Shown here: positions 27,643-37,600 of the stretch, one piece after another | How positions within the stretch are numbered: the stretch's first letter is position 1 | Layout of the letters: every line of letters starts with the position of its first letter | Source: Acidobacteriaceae bacterium | GTDB taxonomy: Bacteria > Acidobacteriota > Terriglobia > Terriglobales > Acidobacteriaceae | Assembly: GCA_903970395.1 (NCBI GenBank) | Contig: CAJCIM010000133.1 | Span: 1-59,717 of the forward strand | Direction of reading: 5' to 3' | Length of the DNA stretch: 59,717 nt | Made by a program: the position numbers and the translations under genes | Notes under the pieces: model-generated | What the model saw: only the letters and a program-made list of their open reading frames with translations | Databases searched by the model: none | Told to the model about the DNA's origin: nothing

Positions 27643-30600
27643 ATGCAGGATGGAATCGGTAAGTTGCATAAGGTTGCCGGGAAGTTTTTGATCGTCGGTG
27701 TGGTTCTGCTGGCGATGGCGGGATGCGGTGGCAGCAGTTCTTCTTCTGGTTCAAGCAATCAAACCGCGACACCCGCCTTCAGCCCCGGCGGCGGCACGTA
27801 CACAGGGTCAAAGCCCATTACCATCTCAGACGCGACCCCAGGAGCAGTGCTCTACTGCACAACGGACGGAACAACGCCGACTACATCCTCGCCTCAATGC
27901 AGCCAGCCGACTACGGTATTCAAGTCGGAGTTCCTGCAGGCCATCGCCGTCGCTCCGAATATGTCGCCTAGCGCGGTGGCTTCGGCCGGCTACACCATTG
28001 GTTTTAACTCCGTGGCAACACCAACATTCATGCCCGCCGGTGGGACGTATACCTCCGTACAGACTGTGGCGATCGGTGATACGACGTCTGGCGCGAACAT
28101 CTACTACACCACCGACGGCAGCGCGCCTGTACCGCCCTCGTCCACAACGACAACGACCGCGAAGCTCTATACCGGCGCAGTGACGGTTGCAGCGAGCGAA
28201 ACGCTCAACGCCATCGCGACGGCGTCGGGTTACGACGACAGCATCGTGGCGAGCGCGAACTATACCATCAGCGTTTCTAGTGTGCCAACCATCACTGGGC
28301 TTTCCCCTGCCTCTGCCACGGCAGGTGGCGCGGCCTTCACCCTGACGGTCAATGGTACGAACTTCGTCCCAGGTTCTATGGTGCAATGGGCAGGCACGGC
28401 GCTGACGACGACATTTGTAAGCGCAACCCAGATAACTGCAGCGGTTCCGGCTAACCTGATCGCTACCGCCAGTTCGGCGAACGTAACAGTGACTGGCCCG
28501 GGAGGTGTGTCGGCGGGGGCTGCATTCACTATCTCTCCCGCCATTCTAGCTCCCACGATCGCCAGCCTCTCACCCTCTTCCGCTACGGCGGGCAGCGCGG
28601 CGTTTACCCTGACCATCAATGGTGCGAACTTTGACTCGGGCACAACCGTGCAGTGGGGAACCACAGCATTGGCAAGGACGTTTGTGAGTGCGACGCAGTT
28701 GACTGCCGTTGTTCCTGCAAGCCTGATTGCGGCCTCCGGTTCAGCAAGCGTGACCGTAACCAGTTCGGGCGGAACATCGTCCGGTGCCACCTTTACTATC
28801 AATGCTGTTCCTCCAACTATCACCAGCCTTTCACCCTCTTCTGCTACGGCGGGTGGCGCGGCGTTTACCCTGACTGTCAATGGTATGAACTTCGTTTCGG
28901 GGACAACGGTGCAATGGAATGGCACTGCTGTGACAACGACGTTTGTGAGCGCAACGCAGTTGACGGCTGCTATCCCTGCCAGCCTGATTGCGACCGCTGG
29001 TTCTGAGAGCGTCACTGTGGCGGATGCTGGTGGTACATCTTCTGCAGCAGCTTTCACCGTCAACTCGGCTCTCCCTACGATCAGCGGTTTCTCGCCAGCG
29101 ACTGTGAACGCAGGTGGCGCGGCGTTCACCCTCACCGTTACTGGTACGAACTTCGTCTCGGGTGCAACCGTACAGTGGAACGCTACCGGGTTGACAACGA
29201 CGTTCGTGAGTGCGACGCAGTTGACGGCAGAAGTCCCCGCCAACCTGATTGCGACCACCGGCTCAGCTAGTGTGACCGTGAAGGATGCAGCTGGTACGTC
29301 GACAGCGGCGACCTACACTATCAGCGCTCCCAATGCACCGACGATTAGCAGCCTTTCACCGAGCTCAGCCATGGCAGGCGGAACTGCGTTTACTTTGACC
29401 GTCAATGGAATGAACTTCAACTCCAGCGCCACCGTGGAGTGGGGCAATACGGCATTGACGACGACGTCTGTGAGCGCAACGCAGTTGACGGCAGCGGTCC
29501 CCCCCAGTCTGATAGCAACCGCAGGTTCCGTGAATGTAACCGTGGCCGACGCTGGCCTTACGTCAGTAGCGGCGATCTTTACCATCAATGCCGTTCCTCC
29601 CACGATCACCACCCTTTCCCCAGCTTCGGCTGCACCGGGCGGCCCTGCATTCACCCTAACCGTGAATGGTGCGAACTTCGACTCCAGCGCAAGCGTGAAA
29701 TGGAATAGCACGGCGTTGTCGACGATGTTTCTAAGTGCAACGCAGTTGACGGCGGTAGTTCCCGCCAATTTGATAGCGACTGCGGGTTCCGCGAGTGTGA
29801 CGGTTACCACGACTGCTGGCGGCCCCTCATCCGCTGCGACCTTTAACATTGTGGCAACCCTCACCGGAACGGTCCTGAGCGGTGCATTGCCGATCGCGGG
29901 TGCGACCGTGCAGTTGTATGCTGCGGGTACCAGCGGTTACGGCGCGGGCTCCAGCGCGCTTACAACTGTACCTGCCACCCTTACCACGGACTCCAGCGGG
30001 AAGTTCTCGCTTCAATACGCGTGCCCTGCGTTGGGGGCACCAGGAGACCAGATGTATCTCGTGGCTACCGGGGGCGACAGCGGAAGCGGGCCGAACTCCA
30101 GCATCGCGCTGATGGCGGCTCTGGGTACCTGCAGCAAACTTCCCTCCTTCGTCACAGTGAATGAAGTGACGACAGTGGCATCGGCCTATGCACTCTCCGC
30201 CTTTGCAACTGTCAACACGAGCGGCGGAGGCATCGCGGTGGGCGCTCCTACCTCAGGATCGGCCTGCAATGCTGCAGGAGGTTGGGTAAGCACACATCCG
30301 AACACCTGCAACTACACGGGGCTGGTCAACGCCTTCAATGCGGTGAACAACCTGGTGTCGATAAGTACGGGCACTGCGCTCACTAATACTCCGGCGTATC
30401 CTACGAATCTGGCGGGCGATCCGAATATCCTGAACAACAGCACGGTGCCGACAACGCGCATCGACGCGCTGGCGGATATGCTGGCCTCCTGCGTAGAGAG
30501 TAGCGGTTCCACCTGCAGCGGCGACCTGTTTACCGCGGCACAGCCCTCCGGCGGTACGCAACCGGACGACACCCTGCAGGCTGCGCTGGACATCGCGCAA

Positions 30601-31953
30601 AATCCCGGCAACAACGTCTCCACGCTGCTTGGTCTGGTCTCGTCCATGACGCCGCCGCCTTACAGCATAGGTGTCGGCGCAAACACCTTGCTCCTAAGCG
30701 GGACCGGTGCGCCCACTGATCTGACCCTGGCTCTCACCTTCACCGGGGCAGGACTGGGGATTGCACCCGGCCTCACGCTTTCGGACGGAGTTGGTGGGGT
30801 TGTTAATGCGGGTCTCGGCATTGATGGTGCGGGGAACGTCTGGGTCGCCGCATATCTCTACAACCCAAGCATGTTTGTAGGCAACGGTGAGATGATTGCG
30901 GAGTTCAACGCCCTGGGCGGGCCCGTAACTCAGGCGACGCAGTTGAGTTCAGATCCGACGCCGGTCCCGACCTATGGGGGCTACAACCCGCAGCCGGGCA
31001 GCACGTCGGGGATCCAGATGAATATGCTCGCCATCGACCAGTCGGAGAACCTGTGGACATATGAGAATGGTTTCTCCGGCAACACTCAGAACGTGCTAGA
31101 AATCAGCACCAGCCCCAACCTTTCCGTGCTGAACACGGTTCCTGCGCCCCAGGTGAACGCTGTCGCCATCGACGCCAGTGGCGACGCGTGGTTTGTGACG
31201 AACTCCAACAACTTGATAGAGCTGCAGGGTAACGGAAAACCTGGTATCACCGGAGGGGCGCTTAGTGGCTATAGCGATCTGTCCTATTCGACTTTCGACT
31301 CCAACGGGGGGCTGTGGACTGTCGGCATCAGCCCTTCTTTCGGTTTGGATGTGCTTCAGCTCAGCACGTCGGACGGAAGCCTAGTTTACGACGCCTTTCC
31401 ATCGTCCACCAGCGATGTTGCGGCACGACCGAGTCTGGTCGCTGACGGCTTAGGGAATGTCTATGGATGCGACCCAACGGGTTCGAACCTGGACGTGTTC
31501 AACGCGGGCGTACTGGTGCAATCCTACCCAATCACGAATCAAAGAGCCTGTGGTACGCAACTGGTGATCGATGGGCAAGGTCATATTTTCTCGGTGCTTG
31601 ACGGGGTCTTCAACCAATTGAGTGGCCGTTTCTTTGGGAATATTGACGAGTTCACAGCTAAGGGCACTCTGATTTCACCTCAAGCGAACGGCTACACCGG
31701 CAGCAGCAGTACTGAGGCGCCGACATTGAACCCCGATTTACTTTTCACAAGTGATACGGTTCCTGGGGTCAGCGCGGCCATTGACGGCTCCGGCAACCTC
31801 TGGGTTCTGAATACCGATACGGACGGCACCAACACGAGCAACTTCAATATTCTTCCGGGCAACGTGTTGGTGGAGTATATCGGCATCGGAGCGCCGGTAC
31901 TTACGCCTGCGGCGACCGCTCTCACGAACGGCATGTTGGGAGCACGCCCATGA
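27643..31953 (+). CDS. Giant surface lipoprotein: chitobiase-C repeats, six IPT/TIG repeats, regulatory-like domain and C-terminal propeller
   Basis: 1436 aa from ATG 27643; the ORF extends upstream, but the lipobox LLAMAGC (Cys28) fixes the N-terminus. Two chitobiase/beta-hexosaminidase C-terminal-like units (about 34-115 and 122-207; FSPGGGTYTGSKPITISDAT, FMPAGGTYTSVQTVAIGDTT) precede six ~87-residue IPT/TIG Ig-like repeats (about 212-736; LSP..ATAGG.AFTLTVNG.NF). Then a carboxypeptidase-regulatory-like domain (~737-830; ALPIAGATVQLYAAGTSGY), a ~200-residue helical region (VNEVTTVASAYALSAFATV, DTLQAALDIAQNPGNN) and a propeller with GLGIDGAGNVWVA-type blades to the end (VEYIGIGAPVLTP). First gene of the sigma-factor cluster and paralogous at its C-terminal ~700 residues to the lipoprotein at 34653. 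Likely an outer-surface adhesin, binder or sensor; no catalytic motif seen. Confidence 0.85.
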   Translation: MQDGIGKLHKVAGKFLIVGVVLLAMAGCGGSSSSSGSSNQTATPAFSPGGGTYTGSKPITISDATPGAVLYCTTDGTTPTTSSPQCSQPTTVFKSEFLQAIAVAPNMSPSAVASAGYTIGFNSVATPTFMPAGGTYTSVQTVAIGDTTSGANIYYTTDGSAPVPPSSTTTTTAKLYTGAVTVAASETLNAIATASGYDDSIVASANYTISVSSVPTITGLSPASATAGGAAFTLTVNGTNFVPGSMVQWAGTALTTTFVSATQITAAVPANLIATASSANVTVTGPGGVSAGAAFTISPAILAPTIASLSPSSATAGSAAFTLTINGANFDSGTTVQWGTTALARTFVSATQLTAVVPASLIAASGSASVTVTSSGGTSSGATFTINAVPPTITSLSPSSATAGGAAFTLTVNGMNFVSGTTVQWNGTAVTTTFVSATQLTAAIPASLIATAGSESVTVADAGGTSSAAAFTVNSALPTISGFSPATVNAGGAAFTLTVTGTNFVSGATVQWNATGLTTTFVSATQLTAEVPANLIATTGSASVTVKDAAGTSTAATYTISAPNAPTISSLSPSSAMAGGTAFTLTVNGMNFNSSATVEWGNTALTTTSVSATQLTAAVPPSLIATAGSVNVTVADAGLTSVAAIFTINAVPPTITTLSPASAAPGGPAFTLTVNGANFDSSASVKWNSTALSTMFLSATQLTAVVPANLIATAGSASVTVTTTAGGPSSAATFNIVATLTGTVLSGALPIAGATVQLYAAGTSGYGAGSSALTTVPATLTTDSSGKFSLQYACPALGAPGDQMYLVATGGDSGSGPNSSIALMAALGTCSKLPSFVTVNEVTTVASAYALSAFATVNTSGGGIAVGAPTSGSACNAAGGWVSTHPNTCNYTGLVNAFNAVNNLVSISTGTALTNTPAYPTNLAGDPNILNNSTVPTTRIDALADMLASCVESSGSTCSGDLFTAAQPSGGTQPDDTLQAALDIAQNPGNNVSTLLGLVSSMTPPPYSIGVGANTLLLSGTGAPTDLTLALTFTGAGLGIAPGLTLSDGVGGVVNAGLGIDGAGNVWVAAYLYNPSMFVGNGEMIAEFNALGGPVTQATQLSSDPTPVPTYGGYNPQPGSTSGIQMNMLAIDQSENLWTYENGFSGNTQNVLEISTSPNLSVLNTVPAPQVNAVAIDASGDAWFVTNSNNLIELQGNGKPGITGGALSGYSDLSYSTFDSNGGLWTVGISPSFGLDVLQLSTSDGSLVYDAFPSSTSDVAARPSLVADGLGNVYGCDPTGSNLDVFNAGVLVQSYPITNQRACGTQLVIDGQGHIFSVLDGVFNQLSGRFFGNIDEFTAKGTLISPQANGYTGSSSTEAPTLNPDLLFTSDTVPGVSAAIDGSGNLWVLNTDTDGTNTSNFNILPGNVLVEYIGIGAPVLTPAATALTNGMLGARP
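28278..29853 (+). repeat. Six tandem ~260-bp coding repeats (IPT/TIG domains)
   Basis: Six consecutive units of about 258-270 bp inside the lipoprotein gene share long near-identical DNA stretches, for example GCGACGCAGTTGAC and GGCGCGGCGTTTACCCTGAC-like segments. Unit starts are near 28278, 28548, 28806, 29067, 29331 and 29595. The protein units share the LSPxSATAGGxAFTLTVNG and SATQLTAxVPAxLIATxGS cores. Confidence 0.85.
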
Positions 31954-32047
31954 TGAGCGCAAGCAAGAACCGAAAATACTCGGAGAAATAATGTGGGCAT
32001 CGCATCCGATTCGCACACGCATGCCAATCTCGATTCTGCTTTCACCG

Positions 32048-32085
32048 CCCTCTATATCCATAGGTACCTCTCTGGATATAGAGGG
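32048..32085 (+). promoter_or_regulatory. Long perfect hairpin in the leader of the ECF sigma gene
   Basis: CCCTCTATATCCA (32048-32060) pairs perfectly with TGGATATAGAGGG (32073-32085); the 12-nt loop contains the palindrome AGGTACCT. It lies 95 nt after the first lipoprotein stop and 82 nt before the preferred sigma start. No T-run follows, so it may be an attenuator, mRNA-processing site or operator instead of a plain terminator. Confidence 0.6.
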
Positions 32086-32167
32086 GAGACGACATCCGTC
32101 TTCGCTGAGAGATGCGAAGCGTCAAGGACGAGTTGCGCCCTTCAGGCAGGGTGCAGGAGCAGCGAGA

Positions 32168-32866
32168 ATGCACATCTGTCAGAGAACGGAGATTCATATT
32201 CGGCGAAACAGCGGCGCAGGCTTTACGGAGCCGGAGTTAACCACGGAGGATGCAACCTATCTTGCGCCGACACTGCTTGAAGAGTCCGCTTCAACTGAAG
32301 ACAAGGAACGCCAGGATCCCGTGCAGAGTCTTAAACGCGATTCAAGGGAAGAGTTCATCCTCGCTCTGTACGACGAGTACCGGCCAAGGCTCTACCGTTA
32401 CATGCACAGCATGCAGTTGGGACGCGATCATGCGGACGAGATCATCCAGGAAACCTTTATGCGCCTGACCACGGAACTTCTCAAGGATACCAAGATCGAG
32501 AACGTCCAGGGATGGATTGTCCGGGTGGCCCACAATCTTGCCATCAACGTGTTGAAGAAGGAGCACGGAACCGTAGTGAATGAAGAGGCTCGAAGTTTTG
32601 CCATGGAGAACCTAGCCGATCCGGCATTGAGTCCGGAAGAGAGCTACTCGAACAAGGAGCAAGTCAAACTCATGAGGACGGTGCTTTCAAGCTTGAAGCC
32701 TCAGCATCGACAGTGTTTTCAAATGCGGGCGCAAGGTTTTCCTTACAAGGATATCGGTCTTGCGCTTGGATTCAGCGAACAGCGCGCTGCCTTCGTGGTG
32801 AAGCAGGTGGCTGTTCGTCTGGCGGCAGTATATGGGTTGCGGAATGGTGGGCAGGGTGAAGGATAA
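32168..32866 (+). CDS. RNA polymerase ECF sigma factor
   Basis: Sigma-70 family, extracytoplasmic-function type, 232 aa. Region 2 is at about residues 60-110 (EEFILALYDEYRPRLYRYMH, HADEIIQETFMRLTTELL, VQGWIVRVAHNLAINVLKKE) and region 4 at about 170-220 (LSSLKPQHRQCFQMRAQG, YKDIGLALGFSEQRAAFVVK). ATG 32168 has AGGAG 8 nt upstream. The frame also opens at ATG 31991 with GGAG 5 nt upstream, but that would translate the hairpin and add an Arg/Pro/Ser-rich stretch that does not look like protein. The stop overlaps the next gene by 35 nt, and that gene encodes its probable anti-sigma factor. It should control this cluster and perhaps itself. Confidence 0.92.
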   Translation: MHICQRTEIHIRRNSGAGFTEPELTTEDATYLAPTLLEESASTEDKERQDPVQSLKRDSREEFILALYDEYRPRLYRYMHSMQLGRDHADEIIQETFMRLTTELLKDTKIENVQGWIVRVAHNLAINVLKKEHGTVVNEEARSFAMENLADPALSPEESYSNKEQVKLMRTVLSSLKPQHRQCFQMRAQGFPYKDIGLALGFSEQRAAFVVKQVAVRLAAVYGLRNGGQGEG

Positions 32867-34640
32867 GCTGCTGCACTATCTTCTCCCCGATTCCGACACC
32901 CATCTCTCCGATGAGCGATTGGCTGATTTGTTTTGCGGTGAGCTCTCACTTTTTACGAGGCGGGCAGCGCGGCGGCATCTGGCTAAGTGTGCAGAATGCC
33001 GGATGCAGCAACGGAGTCTTGAAGGCCCACGCGCCGAATACATGATCGAGCTTTATCGTGAGAGCCTGGAGGGTCCGGACACTGTTCTTGATGATGGCCA
33101 ACGTATGGCCTTTGCCTTGTGGCTGGAGTTTCAGTTGCGGCGGGAGTCTTCGCGGCAAAAACAGACCGTTTCAGCTTATATAACCTGGTGGCGCAGCCTC
33201 TCATCGGTTCTCCCGTCGGCATCCATCGGGGTGGTTATTGGACTGGTTGCGGCAGTTTTGGTCTTGCTGTTTTTGTGGCGGGAACGCGCTCCTGCTATCA
33301 GTCCCAGTTCTCTGCTAGTTCGCGCTGAGAATTTGGACACGCCCAACACTGCGGCGGACCCCGGAGTGGCACACCAGACGATTCAGATCAAGACGGCGAA
33401 ACAGACGTTGAATCGATCGGTCTATTGGGATGTGCAGGGAAGACATAGGCCGAAGCCTGCCACTTTGTCCGCTGCTGAAGAGAAGCTCCGTTCGACATTG
33501 GGTGAAGCAGGAGTTGACTGGAATCAGCCTATATCCGCATCCACATATCAGGCATGGCACGATCGCCAGCACGTGCATGCCGATCGTATCGACCGTAGCG
33601 GTCTGCATCTGTTAACACTGACCACAACTGTGCCGGAAGGCAAAGTATCGGAAGAATCGCTGACGGTGCGGGATACAGATTTTCATCCAGTGGCGCGGCG
33701 AGTCGGTTTCCGGGACAACGAGACCGTAGAGATTGCCGAAGTTGATTTCACGATCCTGCCGTGGAGCGCTGTCGACCCAAGCGTCTTTGAGCCGATGGGA
33801 GAGGTGGTACGAGAAGACCACAAACTGGTTGGGTTGCAGCCTCTTCTCCCCTTGTTGCGTCCCCAACTGGCACCGACTCCCGAACAACTGGATGAGACTG
33901 AGCTTACCGTCAGGCTCATTCTGAATCAGCTTGCCGCAGATACTGGTGAGCAAATCGAGATCCATCGGCTTCCGCAGGCAGTCGAGGTGGATGGTCTGGT
34001 TGAGACAGAAGAGCGCAAGCGGGAATTGGTATCTCGCCTTGTATCGGTGCCACGATTGAAGCTCGAGCTCCAGAGTGTGGCGCATATGCGGGAAGCCCCC
34101 CATACTGGGAGTGAATCGGTCAGTGTGCAGGCGGCGTCTATGCCTGATCTTCCGTCGGCGCTGGAGAAATATCTTCAGGCGCGCGGGCAGAAGGTTGGCG
34201 ACATCAATGCCATGGCGCAACAGGTCTTCACCGACGCTCTCACGATCAGCCAGGAGAGCAGTGCGATGGTCGATTTGAAGACGCGCTTTGCGTCGACAGA
34301 TCAGACGCCTGTCATAACTTCGGCGACGGTTGTGGAGTTGCTCTACAGTCACCACTCACGCCTGGAAACCGCTCTGCACCAAGAGCGCGCGCTATTGGCG
34401 GAGATGGAGGGGGTCGCCGCTTCCAAGGGACACGCACCTGCACGTGGCGAAGTCTCGCTTAGCGATGAGGCGTCCAGGAATCTGGTCTTTGTAAAAGAGC
34501 TGACGCAGACGGACGCTCCGGCTGAGCGAAGTGCGGAAGCGATCTTCACGGACATGTCCTCAACGCTGGATCGCATCGCTGCCGCTGCGGACCAAGCATA
34601 TGGGGAGTCTGAAGACTCTCTCCGGAATACAGAGAGGTAG
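32832..34640 (+). CDS. Zinc-finger anti-sigma factor with very large extracytoplasmic domain
   Basis: 602 aa from ATG 32832 (ATG 32844 also possible), overlapping the sigma gene by 35 nt. The cytoplasmic N-terminus has an HxxxCxxC zinc-binding anti-sigma motif (His49, Cys53, Cys56 in RRHLAKCAECRM) after the usual LADLFCGEL helix. One TM helix lies at about 127-148 (SASIGVVIGLVAAVLVLLFL). The remaining ~450 residues face outward and are not a FecR domain. They begin with a region resembling an outer-surface beta domain (SVYWDVQGRHRPKP; HLLTLTTTVPEGKVSEESLT) and continue into mostly helical sequence. Most zinc anti-sigma factors are 80-250 aa, so this one likely senses something directly in the periplasm. 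Ligand unknown. Confidence 0.85.
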   Translation: MGCGMVGRVKDKLLHYLLPDSDTHLSDERLADLFCGELSLFTRRAARRHLAKCAECRMQQRSLEGPRAEYMIELYRESLEGPDTVLDDGQRMAFALWLEFQLRRESSRQKQTVSAYITWWRSLSSVLPSASIGVVIGLVAAVLVLLFLWRERAPAISPSSLLVRAENLDTPNTAADPGVAHQTIQIKTAKQTLNRSVYWDVQGRHRPKPATLSAAEEKLRSTLGEAGVDWNQPISASTYQAWHDRQHVHADRIDRSGLHLLTLTTTVPEGKVSEESLTVRDTDFHPVARRVGFRDNETVEIAEVDFTILPWSAVDPSVFEPMGEVVREDHKLVGLQPLLPLLRPQLAPTPEQLDETELTVRLILNQLAADTGEQIEIHRLPQAVEVDGLVETEERKRELVSRLVSVPRLKLELQSVAHMREAPHTGSESVSVQAASMPDLPSALEKYLQARGQKVGDINAMAQQVFTDALTISQESSAMVDLKTRFASTDQTPVITSATVVELLYSHHSRLETALHQERALLAEMEGVAASKGHAPARGEVSLSDEASRNLVFVKELTQTDAPAERSAEAIFTDMSSTLDRIAAAADQAYGESEDSLRNTER

Positions 34641-34652
34641 GAGAGCCCGGTT

Positions 34653-37600
34653 ATGCAGCCCATCATCATTTCCCGCCCGCTTTTACGTTATGAACCTGCC
34701 CGGCTACGCCGACGGCGGCAGGATGGACGTGCAGCGACCGGTATCCTTCGCGCTCTATGTATGACGGTCTTGGCAGCAGCGACAGTCGGATGTAGCAGCG
34801 TTTCTACCTTGAAGGCGACCGCTGGACCAATTGCAATGAGTACATCCAGCGGAACGGCGGTGAAGATCAGCACCCTTGCCGTGGGTTCCGCTCTGAAGTT
34901 CAGCATGATGCCAGTTGGAGACAGCAGTGCTGCAGGCGTCGATTGGATCGTGACCTGCGAGGGTAATCCGGTCACCGGCAGCATCGTTAATGGCGCGTGC
35001 GGCAGTCTGGCTCCGTCTCATACCGCGGACGGTGCGGCTACGGTTTACACTGCGCCCTCCGTGGCACCGATCGGCGGCACCATTACCGTCACTGCGACAG
35101 TGACCGGCAATCCCTCGCAAACCAATAGCGTGAGCCTCACAATCTTGGCATCGCCGATTGGAGTTGCGTTCGAGGAAAACGGCGGTCCAATTCCGGGGTC
35201 TTTGCAGATCAGTACAGCGCTAGGTCTTACTGCCGTGGTAACCAACGACCCGTTGGCGGCAGGAGTGTTTTGGACGGCGACCTGTGGATCGAGTGTCTGT
35301 GGATCGTTCAGCCCCACCTCAACTCTATCGCTGGGTGACACAACGTATACGGCTCCCTCTCTCGTGCCGGCGGGCAGCAAGGTAACCCTTACGGCGACCT
35401 CGCTGACGGACACTACCAAGTTCGCGAGAGTAACGCTGACGATCACTGCGCCGCCGCCGCCCGTTCCGGTAACGGTGAGCGTGCTGCCATCGAGCGTGTA
35501 TGTGGAAACTAATGGCTCAGCTCACTCGGCCTCATTGGCTGCGATCGTTGGCAACGATCTGGCTGTCGCTGGTGTCGACTGGTCTCTCAGTTGCGGCGCA
35601 TCGAGTTGCGGAACGGTCAATGGATCGACGAAAACGCATACAGCGAGTGGGGCTTTGGTAACCTATGTGAGCCCTTCCGCGATTCCTCCCGGTGGCACCG
35701 TCACCATTACGGCGAATTCCACGACGAATCCAGCGGTATCGGCATCGGCCATCGCGACAATCGTTACAACGATGCCGATTGTTGTGAAGATCTCCTCCGC
35801 CCCTCCTGCGACGCTGACTGTGGGAACGCAGGCGACGTTTGCGGCTACGGTAACTTCCGATCCGAACAACCTGGGCGTGAACTGGACGGCAAGCTGCGGA
35901 GGTACAGGCGGATGTGGCAGCTTCAATCTGTCTCCCGCACACACGGCAAGTGCAGGGCAGATTGTTTACACGGCCCCTGGCACGGTTCCCACGGGCGGTC
36001 TCGTGACGATCACTGCATCTTCGCCCGCGTCTACGTCGTCGAATTCCGCCATCGCCTTCACTACGGTGATCGCTGCGCCGCCCTCTCTTGCTTTTACGCA
36101 GGTGCCGACTGCTCCGCTGACAGCTTTAGCGCAGGCTCCTGTAAGTGCCACGGTTGCGAACGATGTTTCTCCGGGCGGCGTCAACTGGTCGGTGCAGTGC
36201 AGCAGCGCAGTTCCCGGCGGTTGCGGCTGGATCGCTCCTATCCAGACGGCGAGCGGCGCGACAGCCGTGTACACCGCGCCGCCAGTTACGTCGACCGGAA
36301 CCTCAGTGACGATCATTGCAACATCGGTTGCAGACCCGAGCGTGACTAGTAGTTCAAGTCCTGTTGAGATCAAGCCGTCGATGGTTCTTTCGGTTGGTTT
36401 CGTCCCGTCACTGCCGGCGCAGATCCAGACCAATGCAACCGTGAATCTAACTGCTGCGGTGGCCAACGATCCGATGAATGCGGGCGTTGACTGGCAGGTA
36501 TGCGCGAGCGGTTGTGGATTTTTTACGGTGAAGCCTGCGATTCCGGCGATTCCAGCCACTGCGACGACGCCTTATGTTCCAGCAGTTCCAGCCGTGACGG
36601 CGACCACCGTCTCGGCCTGGTCCAACGGCCTGCCGATTCTGTATACAGCTCCATCTGAGCCGCCCACATCGGGTGTAGTCGCGGTGGAGGCCCTCTCTGA
36701 GGCAGATAGGACAACGGCGAACTCGGGAACGATCGCCATCACCACCAGCCCGGCCGGGCCGGTGGTGGGCGGCTCGGTTCAGGCAGGGACGCTGCCGGTT
36801 GTGGGTGCCTCCGTCTTCTTGTATGCCGCCGGGACAAGCGGATATGCTTCGGCATCTTCGCAGATTGCGGCAACGACGACGGACAAGAACGGAAACTTCA
36901 CGGTACCTGCCGGCTATGCATGCCCCTCCCCCGTCAGCCAGATGTATTTGGTGGCGACCGGCGGCAAAGTTGGAACCAACGCCGCGAATCCGAATCTCTC
37001 CCTGATGACGGCGCTGGGAAGCTGCAACGGGCTTGGCTCCAGTGCGGTTGTTATCAATGAGGTTACGACCATTGCTTCGGCATGGGCAACAGCTCCCTTT
37101 GCGGCTAATGATGAGCTTACCGGCGATAGCAGTGCTCTTTACCTGGGCACGAGCAGCGGGAATCTCTCCGGGCTGGCGAATGCGTTTGCTACGGTGAACA
37201 ACCTCGTCGACATCACGACCGGGAAGGCAAGATTCGTGGTTCCCGCCGCGAACGCCGCGGTCCCTTATGTGGAGATCGGCACGCTGGCCGATTTTCTGAA
37301 TGCCTGCACAGCAACCGCTGGAGGAGTGGAAGGAGACGGAAGCCCTTGCGGAGTGTTGTTCACCGCGACCGATACGCTCCCGGCAGGAACGTACAGCGGG
37401 TCTATTGCTCCGTCCGACACCTTGCAGGCTGCATTCAACATCGCACAGCAACCCGGAGGCAGAACCGATGGCTATACCCTAGGTTCCCTCAACCTCTTCA
37501 CTCTAGCGACCTCCGGGTCTCCTTTTCAGCCGATTCTTGCGACGAACCCGGGGGAATGGTCGATCTCGCTGAACTATACCGGCGGGGGTGGTCTTAATAC

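Noticed and set aside
28278-29853. Regular repeats considered as a CRISPR array
   Set aside because: Units are ~260 bp, lie in an open frame and encode Ig-like domains; no short direct repeats with unique spacers and no cas genes.
28260-29864. Two long minus-strand frames over the IPT/TIG repeats, with regular VNAAPPA-like units
   Set aside because: Their periodicity is only the reverse of the coding repeats; the plus frame carries lipobox and domain order.
31991-34640. FecI/FecR-type iron signalling interpretation of the sigma/anti-sigma pair
   Set aside because: The anti-sigma is of zinc-finger type without a FecR domain, and the receptor shows no N-terminal FecA-like signalling domain, so an iron role is not supported.
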